NCBI GenBank assembly: GCA_903823115.1
Contig: CAIJRN010000052.1
Location: 28,285-92,284, forward strand
DNA: 64,000 nt
Direction of reading: 5' to 3'
Source of the DNA: an uncultured cyanobacterium
GTDB taxonomy: Bacteria; Cyanobacteriota; Cyanobacteriia; PCC-6307; Cyanobiaceae
Position numbers and translations under genes: made by a program. Shown one piece after another: positions 54,412 to 64,000 of this stretch (positions are counted from its first letter, which is position 1; the number at the start of each line of letters is the position of its first letter). Under the pieces are notes generated by a model, which was given only the letters and a program-made list of their open reading frames with translations, was not told the DNA's origin and made no database searches.

Positions 54412-54434
54412 CCTGAGCTGCCACGCGCGAGTCC

Positions 54435-54902
54435 ATGGACGGACCCCCGATCTGGCAGCGGCCGCTGGCCGCCCTGGCCTATCTGTTGCCCCTGAGCGAC
54501 GCCCTCCGATTCGGCGAAGGGCTGCTGCGGCAATTTCCCGTGCTGCAACTGCTGGCCCTGCCTGCCCTGCCGCTGATCACCCTGCAGCAGGCCATTCCCT
54601 TCGGCGGGCTGGTGGTGTTCCTGGCGCTCTACCTGCTCGTGGTGCGCAACAGCCAGGTGCCCTACCTGATCCGCTTCAACGTCCTGCAGGCGATCCTGCT
54701 GGACATCGTGCTGGTGCTGCTCACCCTCGCTTTCGACACCCTGCTCGGCCCCCTGGGCGCCAGCTTCGCGGTGCGCACCCTGGAGAACACGATCTTCCTC
54801 GGCACCGTGGTGCTGGTGTTGTTCGCCCTGGTGCAGAGCCTGCGGGGCAAGGAAGCGGAGATCCCCAGCGTGTCCGAGGCGGTGCGCATGCAGCTCAACT
54901 GA
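54435..54902 (+). CDS. Tic20 family protein (Ycf60-like)
   Basis: 'WQRPLAALAYLLPLSDALRFGEGLLRQFPVLQLL', 'YLIRFNVLQAILLDIVLVL'. Confidence 0.85.
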   Translation: MDGPPIWQRPLAALAYLLPLSDALRFGEGLLRQFPVLQLLALPALPLITLQQAIPFGGLVVFLALYLLVVRNSQVPYLIRFNVLQAILLDIVLVLLTLAFDTLLGPLGASFAVRTLENTIFLGTVVLVLFALVQSLRGKEAEIPSVSEAVRMQLN

Positions 54903-55281
54903 GGGTGTTCTGGGGGGCTGGAATCGCCCGGCTCTCGCTGCCTTCGGTTGCATCGCCAGAGGCATCAGGAGCCTGGGGCCGAGGCCGAAACCGCGTCCGA
55001 AGTCCAGAGCCCGCAGGCCCCTGTGGCTACAACGCCAACGCGAGCTGGACGCCACCAGCTCTCGGGGCAATCGGCGCCGCTGGCCTTCCTGCAGCAGCGG
55101 CTGCCATCAAGAAGCGCGATCAGGCATCGAAGAACCTCCGGGACAAGACCGCAGGGGCGAGGCCCTGCTATTGGCTTCGCCAGTGCGGGTCCAAGGCGGA
55201 CCCTGAGCTAGGGTTCGAGATTCGTCGCTGATGGATCCCTTCCTTCAGCCCCTCGCGCAGGCGACCACGACGCTTTCGACC

Positions 55282-55659
55282 ATGAGCCAGCCTTACTACG
55301 AAACGATGTACATCCTCCGCCCGGACATTCCGGAAGAGGAAGTCGAAACCCACGTCACCAAGTACCGCGACATCGTGGTTGAAGCCGGTGGTGAGGTGCT
55401 CGACACCCAGATGCGGGGCAAGCGCCGGCTGGCCTACCCGATCGCCAAGCATCGCGAAGGCATCTACGTCCAGCTCAACCACAACGGTGACGGCCAGCAG
55501 GTGGGTCCCCTCGAGCGGGCCATGCGCCTCTCGGAGGACGTCATCCGCTATCTCACCGTCAAGCAGGACGGCCCCCTGCCCACCCCCCGCTCCCTGACGA
55601 CCGGTGCCAGCGGCGCTGGCGAGAGTGCGGCGGCCGCCACCGAAACAGTCGAGGCCTGA
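55282..55659 (+). CDS. rpsF: 30S ribosomal protein S6
   Basis: '[28 protein letters not shown]', '[47 protein letters not shown]'. Confidence 0.95.
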   Translation: MSQPYYETMYILRPDIPEEEVETHVTKYRDIVVEAGGEVLDTQMRGKRRLAYPIAKHREGIYVQLNHNGDGQQVGPLERAMRLSEDVIRYLTVKQDGPLPTPRSLTTGASGAGESAAAATETVEA

Positions 55660-55796
55660 GCCCTCGCAGCCTGCGCCCGGTTCAGGGCCTGGTCCATGCA
55701 AGGAGCAGTCCGACGCAAGGCCGCTTCAGCGGCAGTCGCGGCGCTTGTCTACCCAATCCAATGCCCTTACAGTCCATCAACGTGGGCTGGTAGGGC

Positions 55797-56708
55797 ATGA
55801 ATGATTCCGGTGAGACCAGTTCTGGCCAGCGAAACCGTGCCCGGGGACTGGGTCCCGATTCCCGCCAGCTTCAGGATGCCGCCGATGTCGACCGTCGCTG
55901 GTGGGAAGCCGAGAACGGCAACCAGCCAGCGGCCCGATCCAGGCCCAGCCAGCCAGCCGGGTCTCGCCAGCCCGTAGGCGGAAGCTTCAATCCACCACCA
56001 CCGCCACCGCTGAACCCGGAGTGGTTCAGGGTGACAGCGCAGCACTCCCAGGAATCCGGCACTCCGGAGCCGAAGAGCACCGCCGACAATCCTGTCCATT
56101 CGCACTGGGGCCCCGGCACGGCTGTTCCTGTTACCACGGCTGTTCCTGTTAACACGGCTGTTCCCAACACCACAGCGGTTCCAGACCACTCAGCCTTTGC
56201 CAGCCATTCAGCCCCTGCCAGTGGCTTCGCCATCGCTGATGATTCAGCTGGGCAGGGCACACCTGATGGGCCATCGGCCCCCACGGCTGCCCAGTTCAAT
56301 ACAGGTGCTCCCATCCAGCCAACGGCTCAGGCCGGCCTTGATGCGCTCACCGTGCAGCGTCTTGAGATGGAATTGGCGGCCTGCCGCGATGAGGCGGCGG
56401 CCTTGCACGAGATGCTCGAGGACCTGCCGGAGATCTTTGAGCGCAAATTCCGGCAGCGCCTGCAGAGCATCCTCGAACAACAACAGCAGCTGCTCGCCGA
56501 CAATCAGGCCCTGAGGGAGCGGCTCCACAGCCTCGCCCCAGGGGCTCCAGCGGTGGAAACGAGGCCCAGCCGACTGTTGCTGCCGTCCTCCCAGGGGAGC
56601 ATGCCACCACTGCCGAAGCGCAATCCCCTGGGTGAAACCCTGCGCAAGGTCCTGGGGCTGGGGCGGCCTGTCGACCCCGGGAGGATCAATCCAGGCCGCT
56701 TCAGCTAG
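55797..56708 (+). CDS. Hypothetical protein with Pro/Thr-rich repeats and a C-terminal coiled coil
   Basis: 303-aa ORF; 'GTAVPVTTAVPVNTAVPNTTAVPDH' repeat, coil 'LEMELAACRDEAAALHEMLEDLPEIFERKFRQRLQSILEQQQQLLADNQAL'. Confidence 0.7.
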   Translation: MNDSGETSSGQRNRARGLGPDSRQLQDAADVDRRWWEAENGNQPAARSRPSQPAGSRQPVGGSFNPPPPPPLNPEWFRVTAQHSQESGTPEPKSTADNPVHSHWGPGTAVPVTTAVPVNTAVPNTTAVPDHSAFASHSAPASGFAIADDSAGQGTPDGPSAPTAAQFNTGAPIQPTAQAGLDALTVQRLEMELAACRDEAAALHEMLEDLPEIFERKFRQRLQSILEQQQQLLADNQALRERLHSLAPGAPAVETRPSRLLLPSSQGSMPPLPKRNPLGETLRKVLGLGRPVDPGRINPGRFS

Positions 56709-56713
56709 CTGAC

Positions 56714-58018
56714 TCAGCCGGCCCGATGGCGGGCTGACCACAGCCGTGTGGGCAGACCCCACACATAGATGAAGCCCTCGGCGGCGCGATGGTCGAACAG
56801 ATCCTCTGAACCATACGTGGCCATATCGGGCACATAGAGGCTGTCGCTGTCGCTGCTGCGACCGACCACGGTGGCATTGCCGCGATGGAGCTTCAGCCGC
56901 ACCCGGCCGTTGACCGTGTCCTGGGTGCGGTCGAGGAAGCCATCAAGGGCCTGCTTGAGCGGGCCATACCAGAGGCCCTGATAGACCAGATCGGCCCAGC
57001 TCATCTCCACCTGGCGCTTGTAGCGCAGCACATCGGCGGCGAGGGTGAGGCTCTCGAGCTCCTGGTGGGCCTTGATCAGCAGCAACAGTCCCGGCGTCTC
57101 GTAGATCTCGCGGCTCTTGATGCCCACCACCCGGTTCTCCACCATGTCGAGGCGGCCGAAGCCATGGCTGCCGGCCAGGGCATTGGCGCGCCGGATCATG
57201 GTCACCGGATCGAGCCGTTCGCCGTCGAGGCTCACCGGATTGCCGTGCTCAAAGCCGATCTCCACCACCTGGGGGGTGGCGGGGGCGGCCTCGACCGAGC
57301 AGGTCATGGCGTAGATCTCCTCCGGCGGCTCCACATCGGGATCCTCAAGGCTGCCGGCCTCGATCGAGCGGCCCAGCAGGTTGAGATCGATCGAATAAGG
57401 CGACTTCTTGCTCACCGGCGCGGCGATACCGCAGCGCTCGCCGTAGGCGATCGTCTGCTCGCGGCTCATGCCCCACTCCCGGGCCGGCGCCAGCACCTTG
57501 AGCTCGGGGGCAAGGGCGCCGATGGCGACATCGAAGCGCACCTGATCGTTGCCCTTGCCGGTGCAGCCGTGGGCCACCGCATCGGCCCCCACCTCCCGGG
57601 CGATCTCCACCAGCCGGCGGGCGATCAGGGGCCGAGCCAGAGCGGTGGACAGCGGATACCGGCCCTCATAGAGGGCATTGGCGCGGATCGCCGGGAAGGC
57701 GAACTCGGTGATGAAGGGTTCGATCAGATCAGACACGATCGACTGACTGGCACCGGAAGCGAGCGCCTTCAGACGAATCGGCTCGAGTTCATCGCCCTGG
57801 CCGAGATCGGCGGCGAAGGTGATCACCTCCTCCACACCCCACTCCTGCTTCAGGTAGGGAATGCAGACGCTGGTATCGACCCCGCCGGAATAGGCCAGCA
57901 CCGCCTTGCGGGCCCGGGATTTCGGTGTGGCGGGCTGCTGGTTCGGCTGCGGGCAGAACTGCTGCTGCGGCGATGGCCGCTTCGATGGCTGTGCCGACTG
58001 GCCCGTACCCACCATCAC
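56714..58018 (-). CDS. argG: Argininosuccinate synthase
   Basis: '[45 protein letters not shown]', '[17 protein letters not shown]'. Confidence 0.96.
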   Translation of the reverse strand: MMVGTGQSAQPSKRPSPQQQFCPQPNQQPATPKSRARKAVLAYSGGVDTSVCIPYLKQEWGVEEVITFAADLGQGDELEPIRLKALASGASQSIVSDLIEPFITEFAFPAIRANALYEGRYPLSTALARPLIARRLVEIAREVGADAVAHGCTGKGNDQVRFDVAIGALAPELKVLAPAREWGMSREQTIAYGERCGIAAPVSKKSPYSIDLNLLGRSIEAGSLEDPDVEPPEEIYAMTCSVEAAPATPQVVEIGFEHGNPVSLDGERLDPVTMIRRANALAGSHGFGRLDMVENRVVGIKSREIYETPGLLLLIKAHQELESLTLAADVLRYKRQVEMSWADLVYQGLWYGPLKQALDGFLDRTQDTVNGRVRLKLHRGNATVVGRSSDSDSLYVPDMATYGSEDLFDHRAAEGFIYVWGLPTRLWSARHRAG

Positions 58019-58278
58019 TGCTGCTCCTGAATCGAATCCTCCGATTCTCTCTCCTGACCGGGCAGGGTCAAATCGGGCGCGGCCGGCAGGGACCAGCGCC
58101 CCAGCACCAACAGCACCATCCCCAGGGAAGGAAGCAGCAGCAGAGCCCAGACCAGCGAATCTCCGATCGGCAGGGGCTCACTCCAGCGCTGCCCGGCGGC
58201 CACCAGGATGGCGCTGATCGCCAAGGCGAAAGCCCAGAGCTGAAGAACCTGAAGGATCTTGGCGGAGTTCATCGTCAC
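58015..58278 (-). CDS. Small two-TM hypothetical membrane protein
   Basis: 87 aa, two hydrophobic segments; stop overlaps the argG start by 4 nt. Confidence 0.6.
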   Translation of the reverse strand: MTMNSAKILQVLQLWAFALAISAILVAAGQRWSEPLPIGDSLVWALLLLPSLGMVLLVLGRWSLPAAPDLTLPGQERESEDSIQEQQ

Positions 58279-58325
58279 GGCGCGGTAGGGTGGTGGATGG
58301 GTCCCGCGGAAGCCAGGCAGGCGGT

Positions 58326-58577
58326 ATGAGCATTCTCGACACCATCAACCCCTCGCTGACGCGCTACCGCCGGGACGAACCGGCGCCAGTGCTGCCCCTG
58401 AGGGACGAACCCGATCTACTGAGTCTGCTTGAGGCCAGTGGCCGACTGGTCGCCGATGAGGAAAGCGCCAGCACCGATGTCAGCACGGTGGAAGAAGAAG
58501 AACTCTCGGCTCTGATGGGTGAGAAGGAGGACTACAACCAGGCCGACGAACAGTCCGAAGAAGACTGGGAAGACTGA
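58326..58577 (+). CDS. DUF3134-like acidic protein
   Basis: '[39 protein letters not shown]', acidic C-terminus. Confidence 0.72.
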   Translation: MSILDTINPSLTRYRRDEPAPVLPLRDEPDLLSLLEASGRLVADEESASTDVSTVEEEELSALMGEKEDYNQADEQSEEDWED

Positions 58578-58591
58578 ACCCGGCCGTCTCC

Positions 58592-59668
58592 ATGAACCGC
58601 CCCGATGGCCGACTTGCGGCCGGCCTTCTCGGCCTCACCCTTCTGGCTGGCTGCCTGCTGAGCGACGCCTTGGTGGCCAATTCGATGCTCACCCTGCCCC
58701 TGGTGCTCAGCGCTGGGATCAGCGCTGGGGTCTGCCGCTGGGGAGTGCCTCGGCTGCGCCAGCTGAAGCTGGGACAAGTGATCCGCGAAGAAGGGCCCCA
58801 GGCCCATCTCAGCAAGGCCGGTACCCCGACGATGGGAGGCCTGCTGGTGGTGCCGGTGGGGGTGCTGATCGGAGCGCTGGTGAGTCCCGGAGATCCACGC
58901 CTGCTGGCCGTGGCCGCCGTCAGCCTGGCCTACATGGCGATCGGCGCCGTCGATGACTGGCGCAGCCTCACCAAGCGCACGAACACGGGCCTCACCCCCA
59001 GGGGCAAGCTGCTGCTTCAGGGCGGTGCGGCCGTGCTGTTTCTGCTCTGGGCCTGGTTCGGCGGCTGGCTCGGCGGGGGCGTGCCCGGCGATGTGGCCCT
59101 GCCCTTCGGCTGGATCCTGCCCCTGGGGCTGCTGATCTGGCCCCTGGGGCTGTTTGTGTTCCTGGCCGAAAGCAACGCCACCAACCTCACCGATGGGCTC
59201 GACGGCCTGGCGGGCGGCTGCGGCGCCGTGGTGTTCACCGGCATGGGCCTGCAGCTGATGCTGCGCGGCCATGGCGGCGATCCGGCCCTGGCGGCATTTG
59301 CGATGGCGATGGCGGGCTCCTGGCTGGGCTTCCTCAGCCAGAACCACCATCCGGCCAGGGTGTTCATGGGGGACACCGGATCCCTGGCGATGGGGGCGGC
59401 CCTGTCCGCGATCGCCCTGCTCAGCAACAGCCTCTGGCCCCTGCTGCTGATGGGTGGCGTCTTTCTGGCGGAATCCCTCTCGGTGATCCTGCAGGTGTGG
59501 GTGTTCAAAGCCACCAAGGGGCCGGACGGCCAGGGCCGGCGGCTGTTTCGCATGGCGCCCCTGCATCACCATTTCGAGCTGGCAGGAATCCCCGAACAGG
59601 GTGTGGTGATCGGCTTCTGGGGTGTCAGCCTGGTGTTGGTGCTGCTGGGCCTGGTGCTGCTGCCCTGA
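58592..59668 (+). CDS. mraY: Phospho-N-acetylmuramoyl-pentapeptide-transferase
   Basis: '[11 protein letters not shown]', '[17 protein letters not shown]', '[20 protein letters not shown]', 'LHHHFELAG'. Confidence 0.95.
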   Translation: MNRPDGRLAAGLLGLTLLAGCLLSDALVANSMLTLPLVLSAGISAGVCRWGVPRLRQLKLGQVIREEGPQAHLSKAGTPTMGGLLVVPVGVLIGALVSPGDPRLLAVAAVSLAYMAIGAVDDWRSLTKRTNTGLTPRGKLLLQGGAAVLFLLWAWFGGWLGGGVPGDVALPFGWILPLGLLIWPLGLFVFLAESNATNLTDGLDGLAGGCGAVVFTGMGLQLMLRGHGGDPALAAFAMAMAGSWLGFLSQNHHPARVFMGDTGSLAMGAALSAIALLSNSLWPLLLMGGVFLAESLSVILQVWVFKATKGPDGQGRRLFRMAPLHHHFELAGIPEQGVVIGFWGVSLVLVLLGLVLLP

Positions 59669-59727
59669 GCGGTGTGCCCCAGGCCCGACCGGCGGCTCCC
59701 ACACACACCGAATTCAGGAGTTCAGCC

Positions 59728-59964
59728 ATGGCGTACTTCACCTGGAGGGAAGCGGGCCTCACCGCCGACTGCGCCAGCCTCGATTCGATGGCGTCCCGCT
59801 TTGAAGAGGCGGCCGCCCTGATGCGACGTATGGCCGCCGAGGGTTTCCGGCTGGAGAAGGACAGCCAGGGCCAGCGCATCACCCACCCGGACCCGGCGGT
59901 GTTCGAGGCCTATGGCTTCATCAGCGAGGAAACGGCCGAGCGCCAGTTGACGGTGTTCAACTGA
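59728..59964 (+). CDS. Hypothetical protein (78 aa)
   Basis: 'MAYFTWREAGLTADCASLDSMASRFEEAAALMRRMAAEGFRLEKDSQGQRITHPDPAVFEAYGFISEETAERQLTVFN'; AGGAG-like RBS upstream. Confidence 0.7.
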   Translation: MAYFTWREAGLTADCASLDSMASRFEEAAALMRRMAAEGFRLEKDSQGQRITHPDPAVFEAYGFISEETAERQLTVFN

Positions 59965-59985
59965 GCAACGGCGCCTGGCGAGGCC

Positions 59986-60162
59986 TCAGCGCCGCAGCAG
60001 ACCGATCACCCAGACCGCCACGAAGCCCAGGGACGACAGGCCCAGATAGATCAGCGTCCAGGTCTGCAGATCGGCCATCTCCAGGCCGAACGGCAGAGCG
60101 CCACCGACCGCATCGCCAGCGGTCTGCAGGGCCAGAGGCAGGCTCAAGGTGGTGCGAAGCAT
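59986..60162 (-). CDS. Small single-TM hypothetical protein (58 aa), absent from supplied ORF track
   Basis: Hand translation: MLRTTLSLPLALQTAGDAVGGALPFGLEMADLQTWTLIYLGLSSLGFVAVWVIGLLRR*. Confidence 0.55.
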   Translation of the reverse strand: MLRTTLSLPLALQTAGDAVGGALPFGLEMADLQTWTLIYLGLSSLGFVAVWVIGLLRR

Positions 60163-60233
60163 GGCGGAACGCTACGTGAAGCCGCGCCGGTCAGCCGCCC
60201 GCAGGGCAGGATCAGGAGGTTGGTGACAGTCCG

Positions 60234-61427
60234 ATGACATCCCGATCAGCCCCCTTCCCCCGCACCTTGATGCTGCTGGGCAGCGGCGAACTGGGCAAGG
60301 AGGTGGCGATCGCCGCCCAGCGACTGGGCTGCCATGTGATCGCGGTGGACCGCTACCCAGGGGCGCCCGCCATGCAGGTGGCCGATCAGGCCGAAGTGGT
60401 GGCGATGACGGACCCGGAGGCCCTCAAGGCCGTGGTGCGCCGCCATCAACCGGACCTGGTGATTCCCGAAATCGAAGCTCTGGCCGTGGATGCCCTGGCG
60501 GAGCTCGAAAGCGAGGGGATCACCGTGATCCCGACGGCCCGGGCCACGGCGGTGACGATGAACCGGGACCGCATCCGCGACCTGGCCGCCGGCCCCCTCG
60601 GCCTGCGCACGGCCCGCTTCGCCTATGCCGAAAGCGCCGCCGAGCTGGCGGCCGCCGCCGCCCCCCTGGGCTGGCCCGTGGTGGTCAAACCGGTGATGAG
60701 CTCCTCCGGCAAGGGCCAGAGCGTGGTGCACGGACCCGAGCAGATCGCCGCCGCCTGGGATGGGGCCATGGCCGGAGCCCGTGGCGCCGGAGCCCGGGTG
60801 ATCGTGGAGGAATACCTGCGCTTTGGGCTGGAGATCACCCTGTTGACCGTGAAACAGTGGGACGGACCCACCCTCTTCTGCCCGGCGATCGGCCACATCC
60901 AGGAACGAGGCGACTACCAGTGCAGCTGGCAACCGGCGCTCCTGGGACCAAGCCAGCTGCAGGCCGCCCAGGCGATGGCCCGCCGTGTCACCGATGAGCT
61001 GGGGGGTGCCGGCCTCTTCGGCGTGGAGTTCTTCCTCTGTGGCGAACCCGGCCAGGAGGAGGTGGTGTTCTCGGAACTCTCCCCTCGCCCGCACGACACC
61101 GGTCTGGTCACCCTGGTGGGCCAGAACCTGAGCGAATTCGAGCTGCACCTGAGAGCTGTGCTGGGCCTGCCGATCCCCGGGATCCGCTCCCTGGGTCCAG
61201 CTGCCAGTCGCGTGATCCTGGCCGAATCCAGCGCCGAGGAGGTTCACTATGAGGGGTTGGCCGAAGCCCTGAGCATCCCCGAAACCCAGGTTCTGCTGTT
61301 CGGCAAACCCGATGCCAGACCCCTGCGCCGCATGGGCGTCGCCCTCGCCCGCGGCGACAATGAGGCTCAGGCCCGTCAGCGCGCCGATACGGCCGCCGGC
61401 CGCATCCGGGTGGGTGCCAGCCGTTAA
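60234..61427 (+). CDS. purT: Formate-dependent phosphoribosylglycinamide formyltransferase
   Basis: 'LMLLGSGELGKEVAIAAQRLGCHVIAVDRYPGAPAMQVAD', 'PVMSSSGKGQSVV', 'FSELSPRPHDTGLVTL'. Confidence 0.95.
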   Translation: MTSRSAPFPRTLMLLGSGELGKEVAIAAQRLGCHVIAVDRYPGAPAMQVADQAEVVAMTDPEALKAVVRRHQPDLVIPEIEALAVDALAELESEGITVIPTARATAVTMNRDRIRDLAAGPLGLRTARFAYAESAAELAAAAAPLGWPVVVKPVMSSSGKGQSVVHGPEQIAAAWDGAMAGARGAGARVIVEEYLRFGLEITLLTVKQWDGPTLFCPAIGHIQERGDYQCSWQPALLGPSQLQAAQAMARRVTDELGGAGLFGVEFFLCGEPGQEEVVFSELSPRPHDTGLVTLVGQNLSEFELHLRAVLGLPIPGIRSLGPAASRVILAESSAEEVHYEGLAEALSIPETQVLLFGKPDARPLRRMGVALARGDNEAQARQRADTAAGRIRVGASR

Positions 61428-61457
61428 ACCCACCGACACCCCTCGCCTGGCCTGTCT

Positions 61458-62516
61458 TTGGGCCGTAAGGTGCACCCATCCAGGAGAACGATGGGCCAGG
61501 CCGCTCCCACCCCGTCAGCCCCGACCCCATCGCCATCCAGGCGCTCGAAGGGTCAAAACGGACGCTCAACGTCCGAACCCCGATCGATTGCCGTGCCTGA
61601 ACTGCTAGCCCGTCGCCAGGCAATGCCAGCGCCCAGACCACGCCGCGCCAGGGGCCTGTTCTGCTTTGCGCTGGGAATTGCACTCGGCTATGGCGTCGCC
61701 AGCCCCTACGGCCAACGGCTGCCCCAGTTGGCGGCTCAGCTGCTGGCAGGTTTGAGTCGCGGCCCCAACAGCCTGGCGGCGATGGTGAACCCCCTGAGCT
61801 TCAGCCATCACCGCGTCTTGATTCTGGGCCGGGACAATGTGGCCGACAACACCGATGTGATGTTCACCGTCGAGCTCAAAGACGGCATCACCCAGATCAC
61901 CCAGGTGCCAAGAGACACCTTCATCGAATCTGAAAAACTGGGCACCATCAAGGCCAATGCCCTGTATGAACTCGGGGGAATTGGCACCGCCAAAGCTCAG
62001 GTCGCCCAGTTGGTGGGCGCTCCGGTTGAACGCTATCTGAAGCTGAATCTCAATGCCGTTGCCAAGGTGGCCGATGCCCTCGGCGGCGTTCAGATCGACG
62101 TCCCCAAGCGGATGTACTACGTGGACAACGCCCAGGGTCTGTACATCGATCTGCAGCCGGGCCCCCAGAATCTCAAAGGCAAGGATCTGGAGGGCTTTCT
62201 GCGCTTCCGCCACGATGAACTCGGCGATCTGGGTCGCATGGAACGGCAGCGCCTGGTGCTGGCGAAGATCTTCGAGAAACTGGCCCAACCCAGCACCCTG
62301 ACGAGCCTGCCAGCCCTGCTCAAGATTGCTGGCGACGATGTCATCACCGATCTTTCGCCCATCGAGCTCACCCAATTGATGGGCAGCATGGCCCACACCA
62401 AGCTGAGCACGAAGCGGCTGCCCGGCCGTCTCTTCTGGCAGAACGATCTCAGCTACTGGATGCCGGATTCCAATACCCACTATCCAACCGGCAGCGGCGA
62501 AGAACCCAGAAACTGA
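61458..62516 (+). CDS. LytR-CpsA-Psr (LCP) family protein
   Basis: 'VLILGRDNVADNTDVMFTVEL...ITQVPRDTFIE', 'IKANALYELGGIGTAKAQVAQLVGAPVERYLKLNLNAVAKVADALGGVQIDVPKRMYY', 'RFRHDELGDLGRMERQRLVL'. Confidence 0.88.
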   Translation: MGRKVHPSRRTMGQAAPTPSAPTPSPSRRSKGQNGRSTSEPRSIAVPELLARRQAMPAPRPRRARGLFCFALGIALGYGVASPYGQRLPQLAAQLLAGLSRGPNSLAAMVNPLSFSHHRVLILGRDNVADNTDVMFTVELKDGITQITQVPRDTFIESEKLGTIKANALYELGGIGTAKAQVAQLVGAPVERYLKLNLNAVAKVADALGGVQIDVPKRMYYVDNAQGLYIDLQPGPQNLKGKDLEGFLRFRHDELGDLGRMERQRLVLAKIFEKLAQPSTLTSLPALLKIAGDDVITDLSPIELTQLMGSMAHTKLSTKRLPGRLFWQNDLSYWMPDSNTHYPTGSGEEPRN

Positions 62517-62595
62517 GGTGGAAACGGGGCCCCTGCCTGGGCACGGACCCTGAAGCGTTTGACGGTCATCCGTTCTGCAGGTAAGCGCCAGGCTC

Positions 62596-64000
62596 TCAGC
62601 GCGCCACCCGCACCAGGGCCATCTCCGCATCACCCCAGCCTGCGGGGGGCAGCAGGCTGGCAGCGGCCGGAGCTGGCCGCACTCCGGCTCCGGCCGCAAA
62701 GGCGCCGTTGACCCAGGCCAGCAACAGGCCCCGCAGGGGGCCGCCGGCTGTCTCCTGGGGGCCCCGCAGGTTGAAGTGATCGCCGCCAGCCACCAGCACC
62801 AGATCATGGCCGCCGGGGCTGGAGGAGCGGAAGGGATCAATCGCCTCTGGATCCGCTGGCACCACCCAGTCCTGGCTGCCGCTCACCAGCAGCACCCGGG
62901 CCTGCAAGGCCATCGACGAGCCAGGTGCAAACAACAGTTGCAACGGCGGACTGACCGCCGCCACCGCCATCACCCGCGGATCAACCAGGCCGGCGCGATC
63001 CGCCGCATTGAGAAAGCTGCACTGAAGCACCCAGCTGAGGTTGCGACCCGGATCAGCCAGGCTGCTGCAGCGCTGCTTGAGCAGCTCGGAACTGGGCGTG
63101 GCCCCCGCCAGCTGCAACGCCGTGGTGGCACCCCAGGAATGGCCGATCACCACGACGCGATCGGCCTTGACAGCGTTCAAACCGGCGATCTGGCCGGCAG
63201 CGACGGCATCGATCACCGCCGAGATATCCAGGGGACGCAGTTTCAGCTCCTCCGGTCCAGGAGGCGGGGCGCTGCCGGAGAGCATCGCCTGCTGCTGACT
63301 GTGATCACTGCCGGGATGGAAGGGCAGGATCACCGTGTAGCCGTGGCTGGCCAGATGACGAGCCCAGCCCTCGAAACTGATGGGGCCATCCCAGAGGCCA
63401 TGGGAGATGACGACCAGTTGGCCATTGCCCCCCTGGGAGGGCCTGATCACCTCCATCTCCAGGGGAGCAGGGCGGTGCTTCACCACCAGACTGGCCTTGC
63501 TCTGCTGCAGCGCCAAGGGACCGGCGGCCTCCATCCGGGGATCCACGCTCACCGCCGGCTGACTGGCAGCCAACTGCCGCGCCTCCGTTTGCTGGCGCTT
63601 GAGCCGGTTGAGACCACGCAGGGCCGGCTCGAAATCCAGGGTGGCGGTATGGCCGGGCAACGCCTGAATCAGGCCCAGAACCGTGAGCTCGCCGTTGACC
63701 TTGGCCTTCTCCAGGGCCTGATTGAGCTGCTCGCCATCCACCCGGTTCGGCAGGCCATCGATCTTGCCCAGAATCGACGCCACCAGCAGGGCCTGCTCAA
63801 ACAGGGGCGTGCCGGCCGAATTGGCCACCAGCTTCTTGACCCGCAACGGCAGGGGAGTGTCGAACAGCTGCTCGAGCTGGCGACCGAGGGCGCCGTTGCT
63901 GGCCCGATCCAGCTCGGCCAGATCACTGTTGCCCTGCCGCAGCTTTTGGCGGCTGCCGAGCTCACTCACCTTGATGATGAAGTTGGTTTCGAGCAGGGGC
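62596..64000 (-). CDS. Alpha/beta hydrolase (DUF1400-associated, dienelactone hydrolase-like), N-terminus beyond window
   Basis: 'VVIGHSWGATTALQLAG' nucleophile elbow; 'DLAELDRASNGALGRQLEQLFDTPLPL' DUF1400-like; reading frame is open to the window edge (LLETNFIIKVSELGS...). Confidence 0.75.
   Translation of the reverse strand, partial: PLLETNFIIKVSELGSRQKLRQGNSDLAELDRASNGALGRQLEQLFDTPLPLRVKKLVANSAGTPLFEQALLVASILGKIDGLPNRVDGEQLNQALEKAKVNGELTVLGLIQALPGHTATLDFEPALRGLNRLKRQQTEARQLAASQPAVSVDPRMEAAGPLALQQSKASLVVKHRPAPLEMEVIRPSQGGNGQLVVISHGLWDGPISFEGWARHLASHGYTVILPFHPGSDHSQQQAMLSGSAPPPGPEELKLRPLDISAVIDAVAAGQIAGLNAVKADRVVVIGHSWGATTALQLAGATPSSELLKQRCSSLADPGRNLSWVLQCSFLNAADRAGLVDPRVMAVAAVSPPLQLLFAPGSSMALQARVLLVSGSQDWVVPADPEAIDPFRSSSPGGHDLVLVAGGDHFNLRGPQETAGGPLRGLLLAWVNGAFAAGAGVRPAPAAASLLPPAGWGDAEMALVRVAR

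Noticed and set aside
55140-55225. GGTTCGAGATTC string upstream of rpsF considered as a tRNA T-loop
   Set aside because: Flanking bases do not form the required 5-bp T stem or other tRNA arms.
54905-55231. ORFs in the tic20-rpsF gap (e.g. 54948..55211)
   Set aside because: Arg/Pro-rich translations in two frames with no motif and no clear RBS; cannot support a gene.

Overview
This is a 64 kb, high-GC, densely coding chromosomal window from a cyanobacterium, most likely a Synechococcus/Cyanobium-type picocyanobacterium (inferred from PsbQ, Tic20, a phytol-kinase-like protein, a group 2 sigma factor, DUF3134 and HIP1 octamers). Much of it is housekeeping: glgP, ppk1, acnB, aroG, aroE, dnaK, rpsF, argG, mraY, purT, purU. 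It also contains a large molybdenum-cofactor and siroheme region (cobA, cbiX-like, ybiB/trpD2-like, mobA, moaA, moaB, moaD, moaE, moeA, moaC), a complete b558-type succinate dehydrogenase operon, and a predicted ATP-grasp/alpha-E/transglutaminase/DUF2126 peptide-ligase cluster. The best leads are: (1) a chimeric pseudogene joining the 5' part of a radical-SAM gene to a 68-bp copy of the acnB 3' end, which reads as a decayed tandem duplication; (2) a CIRCE-like inverted repeat upstream of an uncharacterised 115-aa protein; (3) a YdeP/FdhF-like molybdo-oxidoreductase in the Moco cluster where narB might be expected; (4) a HEPN-MNT pair wedged between mobA and moaA; (5) a frame-shifted relic gene next to moeA; (6) a glutaredoxin-MauE fusion. 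No rRNA, tRNA, CRISPR array or transposase was recognised. All calls come from reading the sequence and ORF translations; no searches were run.
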